Shown here: positions 23,511 through 37,500 of the stretch, in pieces
How the letters are laid out: each line of letters starts with the position of its first letter
How positions within the stretch are numbered: position 1 is the stretch's first letter
From: Acanthopleura granulata
Lineage: Eukaryota > Mollusca > Polyplacophora > Chitonida > Chitonidae
Length of the DNA stretch: 64,000 bases
Assembly: GCA_016165875.1 (NCBI GenBank)
Contig: JABBOT010000080.1
Location: 18,448,572 to 18,512,571 of the forward strand
Direction of reading: 5' to 3'
Notes under the pieces: model-generated
The model's database searches: none
Told to the model about the DNA's origin: nothing
The model's input: only the letters and a program-made list of their open reading frames with translations
Translations under genes and position numbers: made by a program

Positions 23511-24299
23511 CATTTTTTTTTTTACCCTTGAAGATGCGCTTTTTTAGGAGGAAATTTTAGGTCATTTCCAGCGGTTAATATCGCTGTCTGACCCATCGCC
23601 GCTGCCAATCAACACAGAACAAAAAGAAAAAAAAGAGAAAACAAAGAAAGACAATCTGACCAACCGCAAGTGCCGGTAAAAACACATATACTCCCTCCAC
23701 CAATGAGGATTATGATATTTTATATCTGGTGCTTGATATTTTCTCCACGTCTTCATTTTATCCAAGTTAACCGATCAAGCAAATGAACGGAAACTCGCGT
23801 GTGGTGAGCGACGTTATCGTTTAGGGTAGCTCTGTCAATTATCACGTTGTGCTACTGGCCGTTACAAATATTATCTGCCTTTATACTGGCGGTTAGACCT
23901 TGCTGCACTGTTTTGAATGCTGTTAGAAAACCTCAAGGTTCTCACATCATTTGCGGTAACTTTAAATTAACGTCTTGATCTGTGTTTAAGTCATTATAGT
24001 TATAAGGCGGAAATTGCCTCTGTATTCGTCCGATTACTAGTGATATTATAATTGGTATCCGGAATTACATTCCCGATGGAAGATGGTTATGTATTCATAC
24101 CTTTCACAGCGAGAGTATATATTTGACATCGGTTTTGCATTCCCATTCATGGCGAGGTTATATTTCGCATTTGGATGTATATTTGTACCGTTTGTGGTGC
24201 GACTAAATTTGACATCACTGTATTCTGGGCGACTTTTACCAACAATAGCGATTTTTAAATTTAACATCATCAAACCTTGCGCCCTTGTTTCTCCAACCT
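23511..24299. other. Receptor 3' flank
   Basis: Presumed 3' UTR and intergenic DNA on the minus strand. I could not place a clear AATAAA polyadenylation signal close to the stop. Confidence 0.4.
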
Positions 24300-25555
24300 T
24301 TATGTATGGGTGGGTAGACGTGGGTGGGTTTTCTTGGAATTTACATCAGTTATTTCATCAGTGGTCATATAATCATAACCATTATCGCCAGCAATTGCTT
24401 TAATATAATTCCCTTCCTTGATTCCATTATCAGATGTCAAATTTTCTGAATTATCAAACTCAACCCTAATATATTCTTTTCTCGAATGCCATTATCAGAT
24501 GGCGAATTTCCGGTATTATCAAAACTTCCCCTAACATATTCTTCTCTGAAAGTGTTATTTGAGGCTGTGCATTCTGTCATTGGGAAATCGGCTCCCACGT
24601 TTATGTTGGTGCCAAAATGATCAGCTGCTGTGTTGTCAGAATTTGAAGTGCGTCCTTTGCTCATTCCATCATCAGTTGTCGAATTTTCCGATTTACCAAA
24701 ATTAGCTCTTACACGTTCTTCTCCAGCATTATTGTCTGTTGAGGTACATGTACTTTTTGACGTGCAATTGGCTCCTGCATTCATGTTCTGGTAATGATTT
24801 ACTCTGTTGTCAGTATCAGCTTTGACATACCCGCAGCTTTCGTCTGCGGTTGCAGTGATTAAATTTGTCATGCAAGTTTTCTCACACCCTTCAGTGTTTT
24901 CACATGCCATACAAGTTCCTAATGGAGTATTCACATGTCCTGCAGTGTTTTCACCTGTCACACAAGTTTTCACATATCCTTCCTTGTTTTCATTTGTCAT
25001 ACAAGTTTTCTCACACCCTTCAGTGTTTTCATATGCCATACAAGTTCCTAATGGAGTATTCACATGTCCTGCAGTGTTTTCACCTGTCGTACCAGTTACC
25101 ACACATCCTTCAGTGTTTTCACCTGCCATGCAAGCTTTCACATATCCTCCAGTGTTTTCACCTGTCATGCAAGTTTTCACACTGACATATTCCCCATTGT
25201 TTTCTCCTATCACACAAATTTTCACACATCCTTCATTGTTTTCACCTGCCATGCAAGTTTTCACATATCCTTCAGTGTTTTCACCTGCCATACAAGTTTT
25301 CACATATCCTTCAGTGTTTTCACCTAGTACATTGCTGGGATTTACAATCAACCCACAGGCCAAGGGTCCTGATTTAATTGGGACGTAACCGCCAACAGTC
25401 TCCGAACCTGATGGCGAAATGATGTGGTTGGCGTTTTGAAGGCCTGTGGTTTTATCGCCACGTCCTCCATCAAGCTGCAAGACAAGGTCTGTGGGCCGTA
25501 CACCACCCACCACGGCTCTGGTGCCTGGTTGCTCGGTCCTTTTCAAGTCTCCGCC
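24300..25555 (-). CDS. Receptor exon 15: repeat-built Tyr-rich cytoplasmic tail
   Basis: The exon begins after TTGTCATTTCTCACAAG at phase 0 (GGDLKRTEQPG). A GGYVPI motif follows, then eleven 13-17 residue repeats at 25324-24866 (GENTEGYVKTCMA type). After these come two copies of a ~55-residue unit (EERVRANFG... and EEYVRGSFD...) and a partial third. Read strictly, the frame ends in TGA at 24437. At about 24475-24483 the third unit shifts by one base. In the neighbouring frame the repeat continues (EYIRVEFDNSENL) and runs through GDNGYDYMTTDEITDV to TAA at 24300. With the three in exon 14, about 17 tyrosines lie in the tail. Motifs seen: repeated Y-V-K-T/A, Y-V-S-V (SHP2-like), Y-D-Y-M (YxxM, PI3K-like). 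A canonical STAT3 YxxQ is not obvious. Confidence 0.8.
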
Positions 25556-28500
25556 CTTGTGAGAAATGACAAATCATATATTATTAACATGTCCTGCGAT
25601 GAATAAAAGTGAACCTTCTTTTCTTTTAAGATAATCGAAAAAAGTGTTCTAGTAAATTACCGTCATTCCTCAACCTTTTCGCATACGAAAGAGCAATCTG
25701 TGCAATTTATGCATATTTTAAATTTTATTTTGGAGACAAAAACTACATTGGTTGAATTGCTCAATTTCAGAGTTGCACAAATAGTATAATTTTATCAGTT
25801 AACAAAGAGAAACGCCTTCAGGATATGCTTGAATAAACATCATACAATCATGTGAAAAGGTTGATGAATTACACTATTCACACTGCACAATACTAACTCT
25901 TGCTTAGAAAAAGAAAGGTTTTTTGGAAAATTAATTTGTGAGCAATTATGCAACAGTTAGCTAGCAAAAGCTGCTTCTAAGTCCTGATACTCTACTTTTA
26001 TACTGGTTTCAATCGTGGTCAAACTACTGCAATTATATAACCTGACGCTTTCGTCAAAAGGCTATTATGACAGTCCCACTGCCAGATTCAGACTCTCATC
26101 CAGCTCTCTCTTTAAGTTCCGAAGTTTGTCTGGTAACTGGCGATAGGCGTGTTTTACTCCAGGCAATTCACCAACCATAAAACTTCACCTCGACAGTACA
26201 TTTATAAGTGAAATTTCTTTTTAGAATTCTGATGTTAAATACAAATCACTTCATTTATTTCTATATCTTACTTAAGAATATTTATTTCAAAGAGGACAGT
26301 TTTATGGTTGAAGAGGGAACCGCGACGGGTCGCGCGGATTACACTATCGACCTTTGACAGGTAATTGACACACTAGCCTAAATGCAACAGAGAGATTTTC
26401 ATCCACAGACTGAGTTTAGTATTTCAGAGTCGACGATTCCTTCTTATTCTGTTTTTCTTATTCCATCTCTGTAAAAGTTGTCAAAACTGACCAGAAGTGG
26501 CCGTCATAAAATGGAGGGTACCAGACAAGATTCCATCCCCTTGGCATCACTGAACCGCGCTGCTTCGCTATTGAGCGCAGCTGTTAATGGCAGGAACGTA
26601 GCCTGTTTATCCACTCCAGGAGCGCGAATATTTTCCCCTGCCGACACTCTCCCCCGAACATTTTCCCTTACGAACAATTTCTCCTGTGGACATCCCCCTA
26701 CACCATGGACACTCCACCCTGTGGACACCCCCCTCCTCCCCATGGACATTGCCCGCTGTTGAAACTCCCCCCCCTCCTGTGAATATTTCCCCCCTTGGAC
26801 ATTTCCTCTATTAAACACAAAGCTGGAAGTGTCAACAATATTTTTGGTTCCAGTGAAATGTAGTTCATCGTAGTTTATCACTCCATACCATGCGTGACAT
26901 TGTAGTTTATCACTCCATACCATGCATATCATTGTAGTTTATCACTCCATACCATGCGTGACATTGCAGTTTATCACTCCATACCATGCGTGACATTGTA
27001 GTTTATCACTCCATACCATGCACGACATTTTTGCACAAAAACATAAAAATTAAGGCAGTTAGGCAGAAAACCTTATGTTTACATGTCATAAATATCGCAA
27101 TTGGCATATACCATCTAATCCAGTGGCTGGCAAAAATGATAAGATAATTGGCAATGTTCTATAATGCCCAAAAAGGAAATCATAATTTCGAAGATTAATT
27201 AGATAAAATGTGAGATAGATCCCAACAGTTTAAAGATACATTTACATATTCTATATGGTACAACAAAAATAAATATATAATATACAATTTAACTTTATCT
27301 TTTATCAAATAACCTGTTTTCATATACCTTAGGAGGGGAAATGTCCATAGGGGTAAACGTCCACTGGGTATATGTAACTGTCCACAGCGGGGAAATGTCT
27401 GCCCAGGGGTAGTTATCTGTAGGGGGAATGTCCAAAGGGGGAAGCTTCCATAGGGGTAATTGTCCACTGGGTAATTGCCCATAGGGCGGAAATGCCTGCC
27501 TAGGGGAAGTTATCTGTAGGGGAATGTCCATAGGGGAAGATCTCCACAAGGGTAACTGTGCACTGGGGAAAATAGCGGAGAAATGCCTGCCTAGGGGGAG
27601 TTATCTGTTATCTGCAAATCCTAAATATACAAGCCTGATATAGAAATTCTTTAAACAACAGCCAAATACATAAATAACATGGTGCTACCGTATCAAATAG
27701 GGGTGCATCCTTTGGGGCCACCAGGTCAGATTTTGGTGCAGCTATGTCTACTGGCTTGCCATTTGCATCTGGATTTCCAGGCAATGCAGTCGAATAGGAA
27801 TAGAGATACTGTATTGAAAGAAAAACAGAGTACATAGACACATGACGACGCAGCCAAGAGGAAATATAAAATTGGTTACATGTAAACGAATAAATAAACT
27901 AAATAAATCAAGTGTATGTACCAGCATAAATTAGAATATTAATACAGATTATGTGATGCGGTAAGGCGCCAGTGTGTTAATTTGTTCAGATTACGTGGTC
28001 CATTACATATCAATGTTTAGTAATGTGGGTTAGAGGATATTTCACTGAATATGTTAACAACTCCAGTGTATTTTTCTGAGATGCATAATACTATTTTTTA
28101 TTTTTCCATGCGTACACTTTGTTTTTTCGATGTTCCCATGGGTAGCAACATTTGAACACTATTTTAAGGTGTAGGAAGTTTTCGCTACAGGTACAGGCCC
28201 GGTTTGGGTACGAGGGTCTTCATGACATGGCAGCTTCCTCAGCAAACGCGCTCGGGTTTGAGTTAAGCCGTCGCTTATTTGCCTGTCATCGCTCTGTGCT
28301 TGTATCTGTTACCCTAAAGGTTGTCACAAACCCCAGTCGAAATGGAAAAGATAATTAAGCCAGAAGCAAGCCAGTGAATGTGTTGTTTCCTTTGTGTAAT
28401 GGCGGGTAAACCCCGCTTCCGAAACAATTACATGAGGATCTACCCTGAAACCAAATGGAGTTTCATAACCTCAAGACACCATTTCACGAAACCGCAAAAA

Positions 28501-31500
28501 TATGGTTCAGGTGTTGGTCGCATTAACGTAGTCTTCACTTTCGGTGCTCCAGTATGAGCTTGAATCACATGCACATATGGCCATTTGAAACTACTGGTCA
28601 AATTTGGTACCATATGCAATGAAAACATAGGTTTCAGTTTTAGGGAAGGAAGCGTCCACTGATGTAGTGAACTCCTGGATGAGAAATAAAGTTAACTGGT
28701 GGATTGAAGGACAGATTAGACCGCATAGACACGATTTCATGGCCTCGATTTTGTTGCATTTCACCGATTGCAACACACCACGACAGGAATTTAAAGGGGT
28801 GGGATTTCTTGACATAGCCTATCACCCCGATAGCTGGTGAGGTCGGCCTAATCGTTTTTAGATTCAGTCCTGTGACATACTGCGTTGACACCAGTCAAGG
28901 CTAAGGAAAGAGACCGTGTCTGTAGCAGAGTGTGGGCAAAGTATGTACCCATGCCACCCTTTTGGAGAGTGTTCAAAGGTGCGAGAACAAAGTAGTGCCC
29001 CTTCTTTGGCCATGCGTTTTTAAAGTGAAAGACCGCTCACGACTGAGGCACTGACCATTAAAAAGATTACAAAATTGTCTCTTGAATGCAAAAAAGTTTT
29101 TGAATTTGTATGAATTCGTTGCTGAATTATCTTCGTTTGAAGTGTGGAGTATTGTGCTGCCGACTGGGGATCTGAAGGCGCCCATGCTTTTAAGCTTATG
29201 AGAGATTGACCAGTCATAGAGCTTGGAGTTAGCAGCTGTTTATAAGCTGTGATGTAAATGTTCTGAGTTGACTGTCAATGTAACATGTAATAGCATAGGG
29301 ACAGTACACTATTAACGTTATATATTTTAATTATAACAAGTACATGAGTGAACAACAAACTATTTCCAGGCGATTGTGTTATGGCGTTAGTAAGCTTCTT
29401 GATCATTCCATGTTATAAATTTACATATATGCATAAGTTTCAACCGCAACCCTGGCAGTTTACTACAGTATCAGGTGACAAGAGTGTCCCTCGATTGGAA
29501 CATTTACGTCACAGTTCACAAAGAATGGCCGCATTTCATGCTAGTCGACGGAGCGCGGTTCAATGCCAATATCCACTGTTGTTGTAGCTGTAAGAAAAAA
29601 TGCTTTACTGAAATTAACATAATATTGTCCAACCTGTTTGGCAAATTTAACTGTGAACTTGCATTGTCTTTCACTTTAAGTTCGCAAAGCTCGAGGTTAT
29701 ATAGTAGAGTTGTGATGTCATGGGGCCAACCGAGCTCGCCCTGGTCCCTTTTCGAAAGGTTAAATATGGTACATATGAGTACCAAGTTTCCTGTGTCGCT
29801 TGTTAAATGTCTTGTGTTACGTGAGTACCTTGCTCTTTGTCTTGTCTTACACACGCATGGTCAGGCTCGTTACATGTCTTGTGTTACATGTGGTTAGCCG
29901 TGCCATTTATCTTGTTACAATGATTAGCCTTGTCCTCTTGTCATGCATCTTTAGCATGATTTCGTTAGCCAACTGTTTGATTACATACATCCATTATTGG
30001 GCTTGCCAACTGTTTTCTGTTACATACGATTAGGCGACCAAGAGTCTCACGTCCCATATTACTGGCCCTGCCAGTTTTCTTTTGTAACATATGATTAGAC
30101 TCGCTAGAAGACTTGTGCTACGTATGATTAGTCTTGCCATATGTCTTGTGTTATACATTTTCATTTATTTATTTGATTGGTATTTAACGCCATACTCCAG
30201 AATATTTCACTAATACGACGGTGGATAGCATTGTGGTGAGAAGAAACCGTGCTTTGTGTTATATATGATTGAGTTTGCTACGTGTCTTATCCACACGTAC
30301 AGTTAGGAACGTCTTGTCATGTTACATAAGACTAACTAGGCTTGGTATGTCTTGTATAACATTTGTACGTCTTACCAAATCCGTCACTTCCTCAGGAATC
30401 TGACAAGCGAAGTCGTCTCTTGTCTTCTGCTTTATTAGTCTGAAATTTAATTTTTTAAGGTGTTAGTATCAGAAAAAACAAAAGAATCGCTCATGATGCG
30501 ATAGAAAGAGAAAACTTGCGAAATCTTAACAACTCTCACCGTTTGCCCATACTGAACACACTTGTCTACGCATACATGTTACTTCCATTTCGGGACAATA
30601 AGAAATGTTTCACCCCGAAAACTAAAACCTCATCGGTTCTGAAGGTTTTCGCAATCAAATGTTCCAGCAGCCACACAGACTTGATATATTTACCCTAATT
30701 CATCAACCTTTTCAACCACCGCTGAAAGCAATATTTCAGTATTTTCTTGGGGATCTGTAGGGTTTAGAGAAATAGATCGTACAGCTTTAAGAATCTCATA
30801 CCTATGGCAACACAAATCATTTTCGGTTATATTTTTTAAAATACCTCTATATGCGTAAAGTACCCTTTAAAAATTCCTTCAGTGATTGGCAAGATTGAAG
30901 GTATACAGATGTTGCTCAGTCTTTGAAGACACCATATTTATTTCTTCATTCATTTGGTCAGTGCTTAACGCCATTAGCAAGCTATCAGCCAGAGAACCAC
31001 TGGCGTCGCTTTGAGGACATCCACCAATAAACCCACATACGACGTTTCATTGCATTTAACTCAGTATTTTTGAAGATATAATGAGAACAAATCCAAAATG
31101 ACCTGTGACCTACAGTATGCAGAACAAATATGTCAGTCCCACTGAGCACAATGTACTTGGAAAATCTGCAACTGATACCACGAAGTTCCATTTAATATAG
31201 TTCAGTTTTGGACCTTTCCGCTGAACTGCGACATGACATGTAGGCAAAAGGTTATACAGGTACACACATGCGCGGACTGTTCTATAATTCACAATTCATT
31301 CAACAGCAGGGTGCCAAACACAGCTGCAGTTGTGTACAATTGCATGTGCATACCTGCAACATATGACCAGGCCGTACGATGAGAAACACAACAAAAAAAT
31401 GCCCGCTATGACAATACCGACAATGTCTCCTGCTGTCAAAGTACCTGAAATGAAAGATCGAAACTATTGTAATACAGCAAACGGAAGAGAAATATATCCT

Positions 31501-34500
31501 AAAACACAATTAAGCGCATACTGCCTTTGTTGAGACGGTCTCTCTCACATTTTACACGAACACACCCATCTCATTTCTCTTTATAAGGAATTCCGGTCAA
31601 AAGTCAGATTATATGCTCACTTAAATTTGTTTTGATATCTCAGATTATCACAGTTGATAGTTAAACGCTGAGGTGAGGTACATATAAGAACGCTAGATAA
31701 ATCACATCTCAGGTTAAAACACATCAAGACATAAACCACACCTGAGATTGAAACACATCAAGATATAAACCACAAATACAAAAACAACACAAGTTATAAA
31801 CACATCAGACAAAACCAACATCACAGGACATGACACGCATCACAAGATAAAACATGCCACAAGAAAGAACACAAGATGGGATAAAACACACCGCCAGTTG
31901 AAACACACCATAAATTCCTGCCAAATCCCAATGGTGGTTTTACTTAGTAAGTACATTTTAATCAGGCCTAATGCAAGTAAAATGCACAAAATACGTGTGC
32001 ACCAGTCCTCAGGTAGTTAATTCATACGTACGGCTGACAGTTATTGTCTCCCAGTGTGTCAATGGGCCTGTTCTGTTATCATCAAGAACAGCTTGCACTG
32101 CGACAGCATACTGCTTACCAGCCTCTACATTTTTCAGCTCGACACTGGAACCGTTAGAATCGACTGTTCTCGAACCTGCAATTTCATTCCATCAAAAGCA
32201 TATTACTCTGACTAGCAGAGTTAAATGAGGTAACAATAACTTGACTACACCTGTCTAAGCATAGGTCCACCAGCCTACCACTCCAGCTGTACGTGGCAAG
32301 GTCTGCCATCAATCTGCAGATGGTCATGGCCATCCCCCGAGCTCTGCCAGGTTTCCTCATACCATAATGCTGGCCACCGTTATATACGTGAAATATTCTT
32401 GAGTACAGCGTAAAAAACCAATCAAATAAATAAAATAAATAAATACTTGCCTACCCATATGAGCAAATCAACTGCATCTACTAGTTAGATGTAACATCTA
32501 CACATCTACTAAACAATCCACCACATATCCGCATATTCTGTCAGTCAACCCATCACCACATATTATCTGACAAGCCATCCATGCCTTTACACATATCTAT
32601 TCATACACCTAAATAGCTATCTGACAACTCATTCGTACATCTGCACATCTATTTGACCAATCTCATCCCATCCATCCACTTCACTACCTATCCGTTTTAA
32701 ACCTGTCATTCTATCCACTCACAAAAATACCACTCATTCTATTCACTCATTTGACTTGTACAAGTCTGCCAGTCATCCTATCCACCCACACGGCTATACC
32801 CATCCGCACAAATCCACCACGTCCCATCCTTCCATTTAGCTACCCATCCGAATAAAATCTGTCACATACTTTCATTTGAGTACTCATCCGTACAAATCTA
32901 CCACTGATTGACCCACATGAAAAAAATCTCACACCCATCCTATTCACCCATTCAACTATTCATCTGACTCCACAAGCATGACAAATGCCACTGTTCATCC
33001 ATCCATCAACCCTTCTTCTTAAACGCCCAGGTATGTGGAACCACTCTGCAACATAAAAGACTAGAGCAAAGAGAGCAAAGCCAGAGCAGCGACGACAGTG
33101 TGATAGTTGGGTAATGGTCACTTGCGCTGAAGGCAAAACCCGGCCTCTTGTCAATTTAGCTCAGTTAGAATCTTACTCTAACTGTTCATTTAAGTGTTTA
33201 GAAGTAACAAAAAACACACACCATAGCACCATGGTTTAAGTAGAATTAGATAAAAAAAAACTAGAGCCTGTAGGCACTGAAATGTATTCTGATGATTGCT
33301 CAGGCTTCTGGCATGTAGATAATTCTGTTTCCTGGCCTTTGTTTATGATCAAGACACTATTGTAAGTAAATATCATGTAATACACTATGCTAAGCTTGAT
33401 AAACTTTTTCTTGACATTCCCAACATAATGTTGAAGTAACTTCGACTATGAAATGTGATACAGTGTCCATTTTTCGTCTTCTGGCTTCTGACGCGTTTAA
33501 AACAAGTTTAAACCTAAACTTACATTTAGATCTGTATTGTTTATGGCGGGTACACATGGGTATGGATCTGTATTATTCCAGAATATGACATCTTCGTTCT
33601 AATTCCTTGAAAAATGATTTAAGTCGTTTGACATAACCGCTTGGTACTGGTAGTGCTCGTCAAGTAAAAGCCAGTCTTAGCTCCGGTCTGTCGATCTGAA
33701 ATCGGGTCTGGGTGTTGGTGAAAAACGGCAATAATAAGTATTAATCCAAATCCACTACTTCTAAACTGCTACTGATCTTCTATATTCAGCGAGTGAAGCA
33801 ATGTTTATTGAGTATGGTATCTCTGAGATAGAGAGATGCACAAGCGGGCTTCGATGATGCTTTTCCAAGGTGGCGGCCTATTATCAAGCAGGCGTGCGGC
33901 TCGTGAAGACCGAAAGCAGCACAAAAACGAAACGAAAACGATCACACCTGTAATACTGTGTTATTAGCGTGAAGATGACGATAAGACACTTAACATTTTA
34001 TTTTATAGATATATACGGATAAAGATTTGTCCTGTTTTTGGTTATTCTTTGGTCAGCGCCTTTCGGTTTGAGTGTTGGAAATTGTGATGACTATATAACG
34101 CATTACTATGCATTCGCAAAGAATACATAAAAAAATTGCACTGATGTTAAATGTGCTGGTCTAGAATTACTGAAAATACTGTACACAATAACATATTCAT
34201 TCACACATCTAGTGTGGTATTCTTCTCAATCAAACAAACCTTTGCAGAGTTGTTGTTGTGAAGGTTGCTGGACGGAGGTTTCGCAGTACAACACACGGTA
34301 TTTCCTGACAATAGGATGTGGCTCTTCACATCCCCTGGGGGTCCACTCCACCATCAAAGTCTGTTCCTCTGTCTTCTTCAACCTGAGCCCCCGTGGTGCT
34401 TTTAAGTCTGTTGGATAAACAGCCTAGTAAGAACTCGAGCACTAATTCCGTTGAAAGGCAATAATGAAGAATAGCACCCTTATGCATATGTGTGCCTAAA

Positions 34501-37500
34501 ATTAGATTCTACAGAAACTGACAAACCTTAGTTTCCTCATATCAAGGTTGGGATGCTTAAAACAGTATTTTTTTGCTTGTCTCAAGTAGCCTGGTCTCCT
34601 CTGTGGCCACAAGGTTAGAGTACTAGCACAGAACAAAGAATCCGGAGCCCCGTACCAGTGCTGTCATTCTAACTGTCTCCGGCTGAACTTCAATCAAATA
34701 AATGAATAAATCGAAACAGCCAAGCGCTAGTCGTAGTATTTAAGTGCACGTGTATGTCTGGTACTAGTAGTCAACACTACTCTGGCCTCTGGATGATAGA
34801 ATGATCTTGCGACGATCGTAGAATTTAGACTCCGCCATCTTGCTCGGGCTACATGTGTAACAGCAACTAGAACTTCATTGCTGACATGTAAACATTTTGG
34901 AAAAGGTCATACAGTGCCTCCAGCTTTTCCCAGAATAATATACATGTATGCTGCCCTTGTTTTGACGTGGACACAACTTACAAAAACTCTCTCTAAAATT
35001 TCTCTGGATTACAAAAAAGTCATCAAACAGGGCATATTCAACATAAAAGGCATATCGTTGAGGAAGTTGGGCTTTCCTAATTAATCTAAAAAGATAAAGT
35101 AGGTGGTGGCCATCCGGAGCCTGTATAAACGTATGAGAAGGGGGTCATGCGTGTAGTGATTTGCATTAAACATCGTAGGCTACGTGACCCTCGAGGCATT
35201 AGCGTGTGGAAACCCTTTTTCCGTATTTTGATGTTTCCCACCAGTCCATAAAACCATTTAAAGGTCATTAAGGTCACTAGCTCTTGCTCTTGGTGTGCCA
35301 GTTTCTACAAAACCGTATAAACATGTGGTAGGTACCCAAGTCTACATAAATCAAGGTAAGTATACCTGCACGTTTGGTGAACACACAGGGACTCCGTAGA
35401 ATGCCAGAGGAATATTGTGAGAAATCCGCGGATAATCCAACCATCAAGTCGTTGGCCAACCTCCAGAATTCCTCTTCTGTAAATCTGAAAGTGTGCGAGT
35501 AGGCCGAAGGAGGTAAACGTTCCCACTTAATTTGGTCCTACCAACAAAAACAGACACCAGAACTCTTAGTACCATTGGCTAAATTGATAAACACGGAAAG
35601 GGCTTGACTGGCTCAGTCGTTTAAATAAGCTCTTCCTAGTCTGTCACAGATTTTAAGTCAACAATGGTTGGCCATTAAGCCTACTCAACCGACCACATAA
35701 GGGAAAACATCTTGAAGGCAGTGTGACATACGAGCGGCTGTTTATTTTTTTATGTGTATATTAATGTTGTTTAACAATTCTCAAGAATTTTTATAACGGT
35801 GGAATGTATTTAGGGTGCTAAAATATGTAAGCATTAATGCCTGTATTATAAAGAAAAAGCACTTGTATGCTGCAAGCCCATCCGACAAATAGGTATTTAA
35901 CATGTTTAAGATTAAGTAAAAGATCAGGGTAAAACTACAACAAGTAGTTAGTCCAGGCCTGTAGCCAAATTGTTTTCACTTCCAGTCTAAGTGCAGCGGC
36001 CGCTACATGTGGCGGGGTTATCGTAGACGGGTCCAAGCTCTTGTTAATGCCCCAGTTTAAATGAAAGAAATTCTGCCCAACAGGGTACTACGCATTTCCC
36101 TGGCAATGGCGACTAAGGTCCAAGTATAAGAGATCAAGCATATTGCTCCCAACTCGCCATTGCAAAAACAGGAATGGACAACAGACTGCACATGTTTGAC
36201 TCGTCCGACAAGGCTACATTTACCGGAGACACTGCACGCACAGATGCATGGTGGTCAGCGCGGCTATGGGCCTACACGTAGGATAAACAGACACAAAACA
36301 ACTTTCCTCATTATTAATGATCTTGCCGAAAGATACAATTCAATCAATACACAATTTTACCTAAAAGTCATAGATCAGCAGTCCATCCCTGTTGAATCAT
36401 TGAAGCGTATTTACCTTACATAGGAATACAGATCTGCTTTTATCCCCAGATTGGCAGTAATAAACCGTGAAGTTTTCAACATCCTGGTTATCTCGGGCAA
36501 ATTTTGGCCACTCCATAGTTACGACAAACAAATCGTTATCCATTTCAGCGACCAGGTCAAAAGTTCCGTAAGTACCTAAATTAAAATAAGCATTTTCAGA
36601 TAATTTCACATTTTCAAATATCTCTGCAATCAAATCCTTAAATATAATATAATATACTGACTCGGTTGGTTGTATTCCTTATCAGTGATTAAATATCATA
36701 CGGTCGTACCTACCATGCCTACAGTGTTTCTGTATCATTGCAGAGCTTGAACCATATTCAACACAGTCATTATTGCCAGAAAAGTATAATGTAAGAAACA
36801 TTACATTTCACCCAAAAGGTGTAGCATTGTTATTTTCCAATTTTGTTTGATGTTTAATTATTTTTTTTATTATTTGAATGCGAATTTTTGCTTCATTGGA
36901 GGCAACCATATATAGGGGGATTTCGCGAGCTGCCTAATGTCAATTGGGCATTTTACTACACTCTAGTAATGTGTGTCGAGTCGAATTTACATCAGTATAA
37001 GTGTTATTTCCATATAAGGTCGGCCTAATGACTTCTGTGGAAAGAGACATGACCACTTGATAGAGCTCGCATGAAATGGCCTATTAAGAAATGAGGTTAA
37101 TGAGGAATTTGTCGCAAAAATATTTTAATACATATTTCAAGAGAGTTATGTCACAGATTTCTGCTGGTATGTTTTTTGGTTGCACTATTAAGCTATACTT
37201 TACTTATATGTTTAAGTAGTAAGGTTGCAAATTTGAGAGAAACTCAGCAGGGCCTGGGGAAAATCGTTCTACCATGCAGGTACCAGGGCCCATGCACTCG
37301 AACAAAGCTCTCGTAACTTTACAAGCACGTGGCTTACATGGCGACGCAATGCCTACAGCATGGCCGTCATGGTAGTTACGTGCTCGTAACGTTAAGAGGG
37401 CTTCGTTCAAATGGGCCCAGGTGAGTATTCCTGCACTTAGCTCTAATCCCAATTAAAGGCCCATTGGCAACCTCTTGGCTCTTGGCATGATTGGTTTGCA

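Noticed and set aside
24807..25388. 193-codon plus-strand frame opposite receptor exon 15
   Set aside because: It is the antisense of the coding minisatellite; the minus-strand reading joins the receptor in phase.
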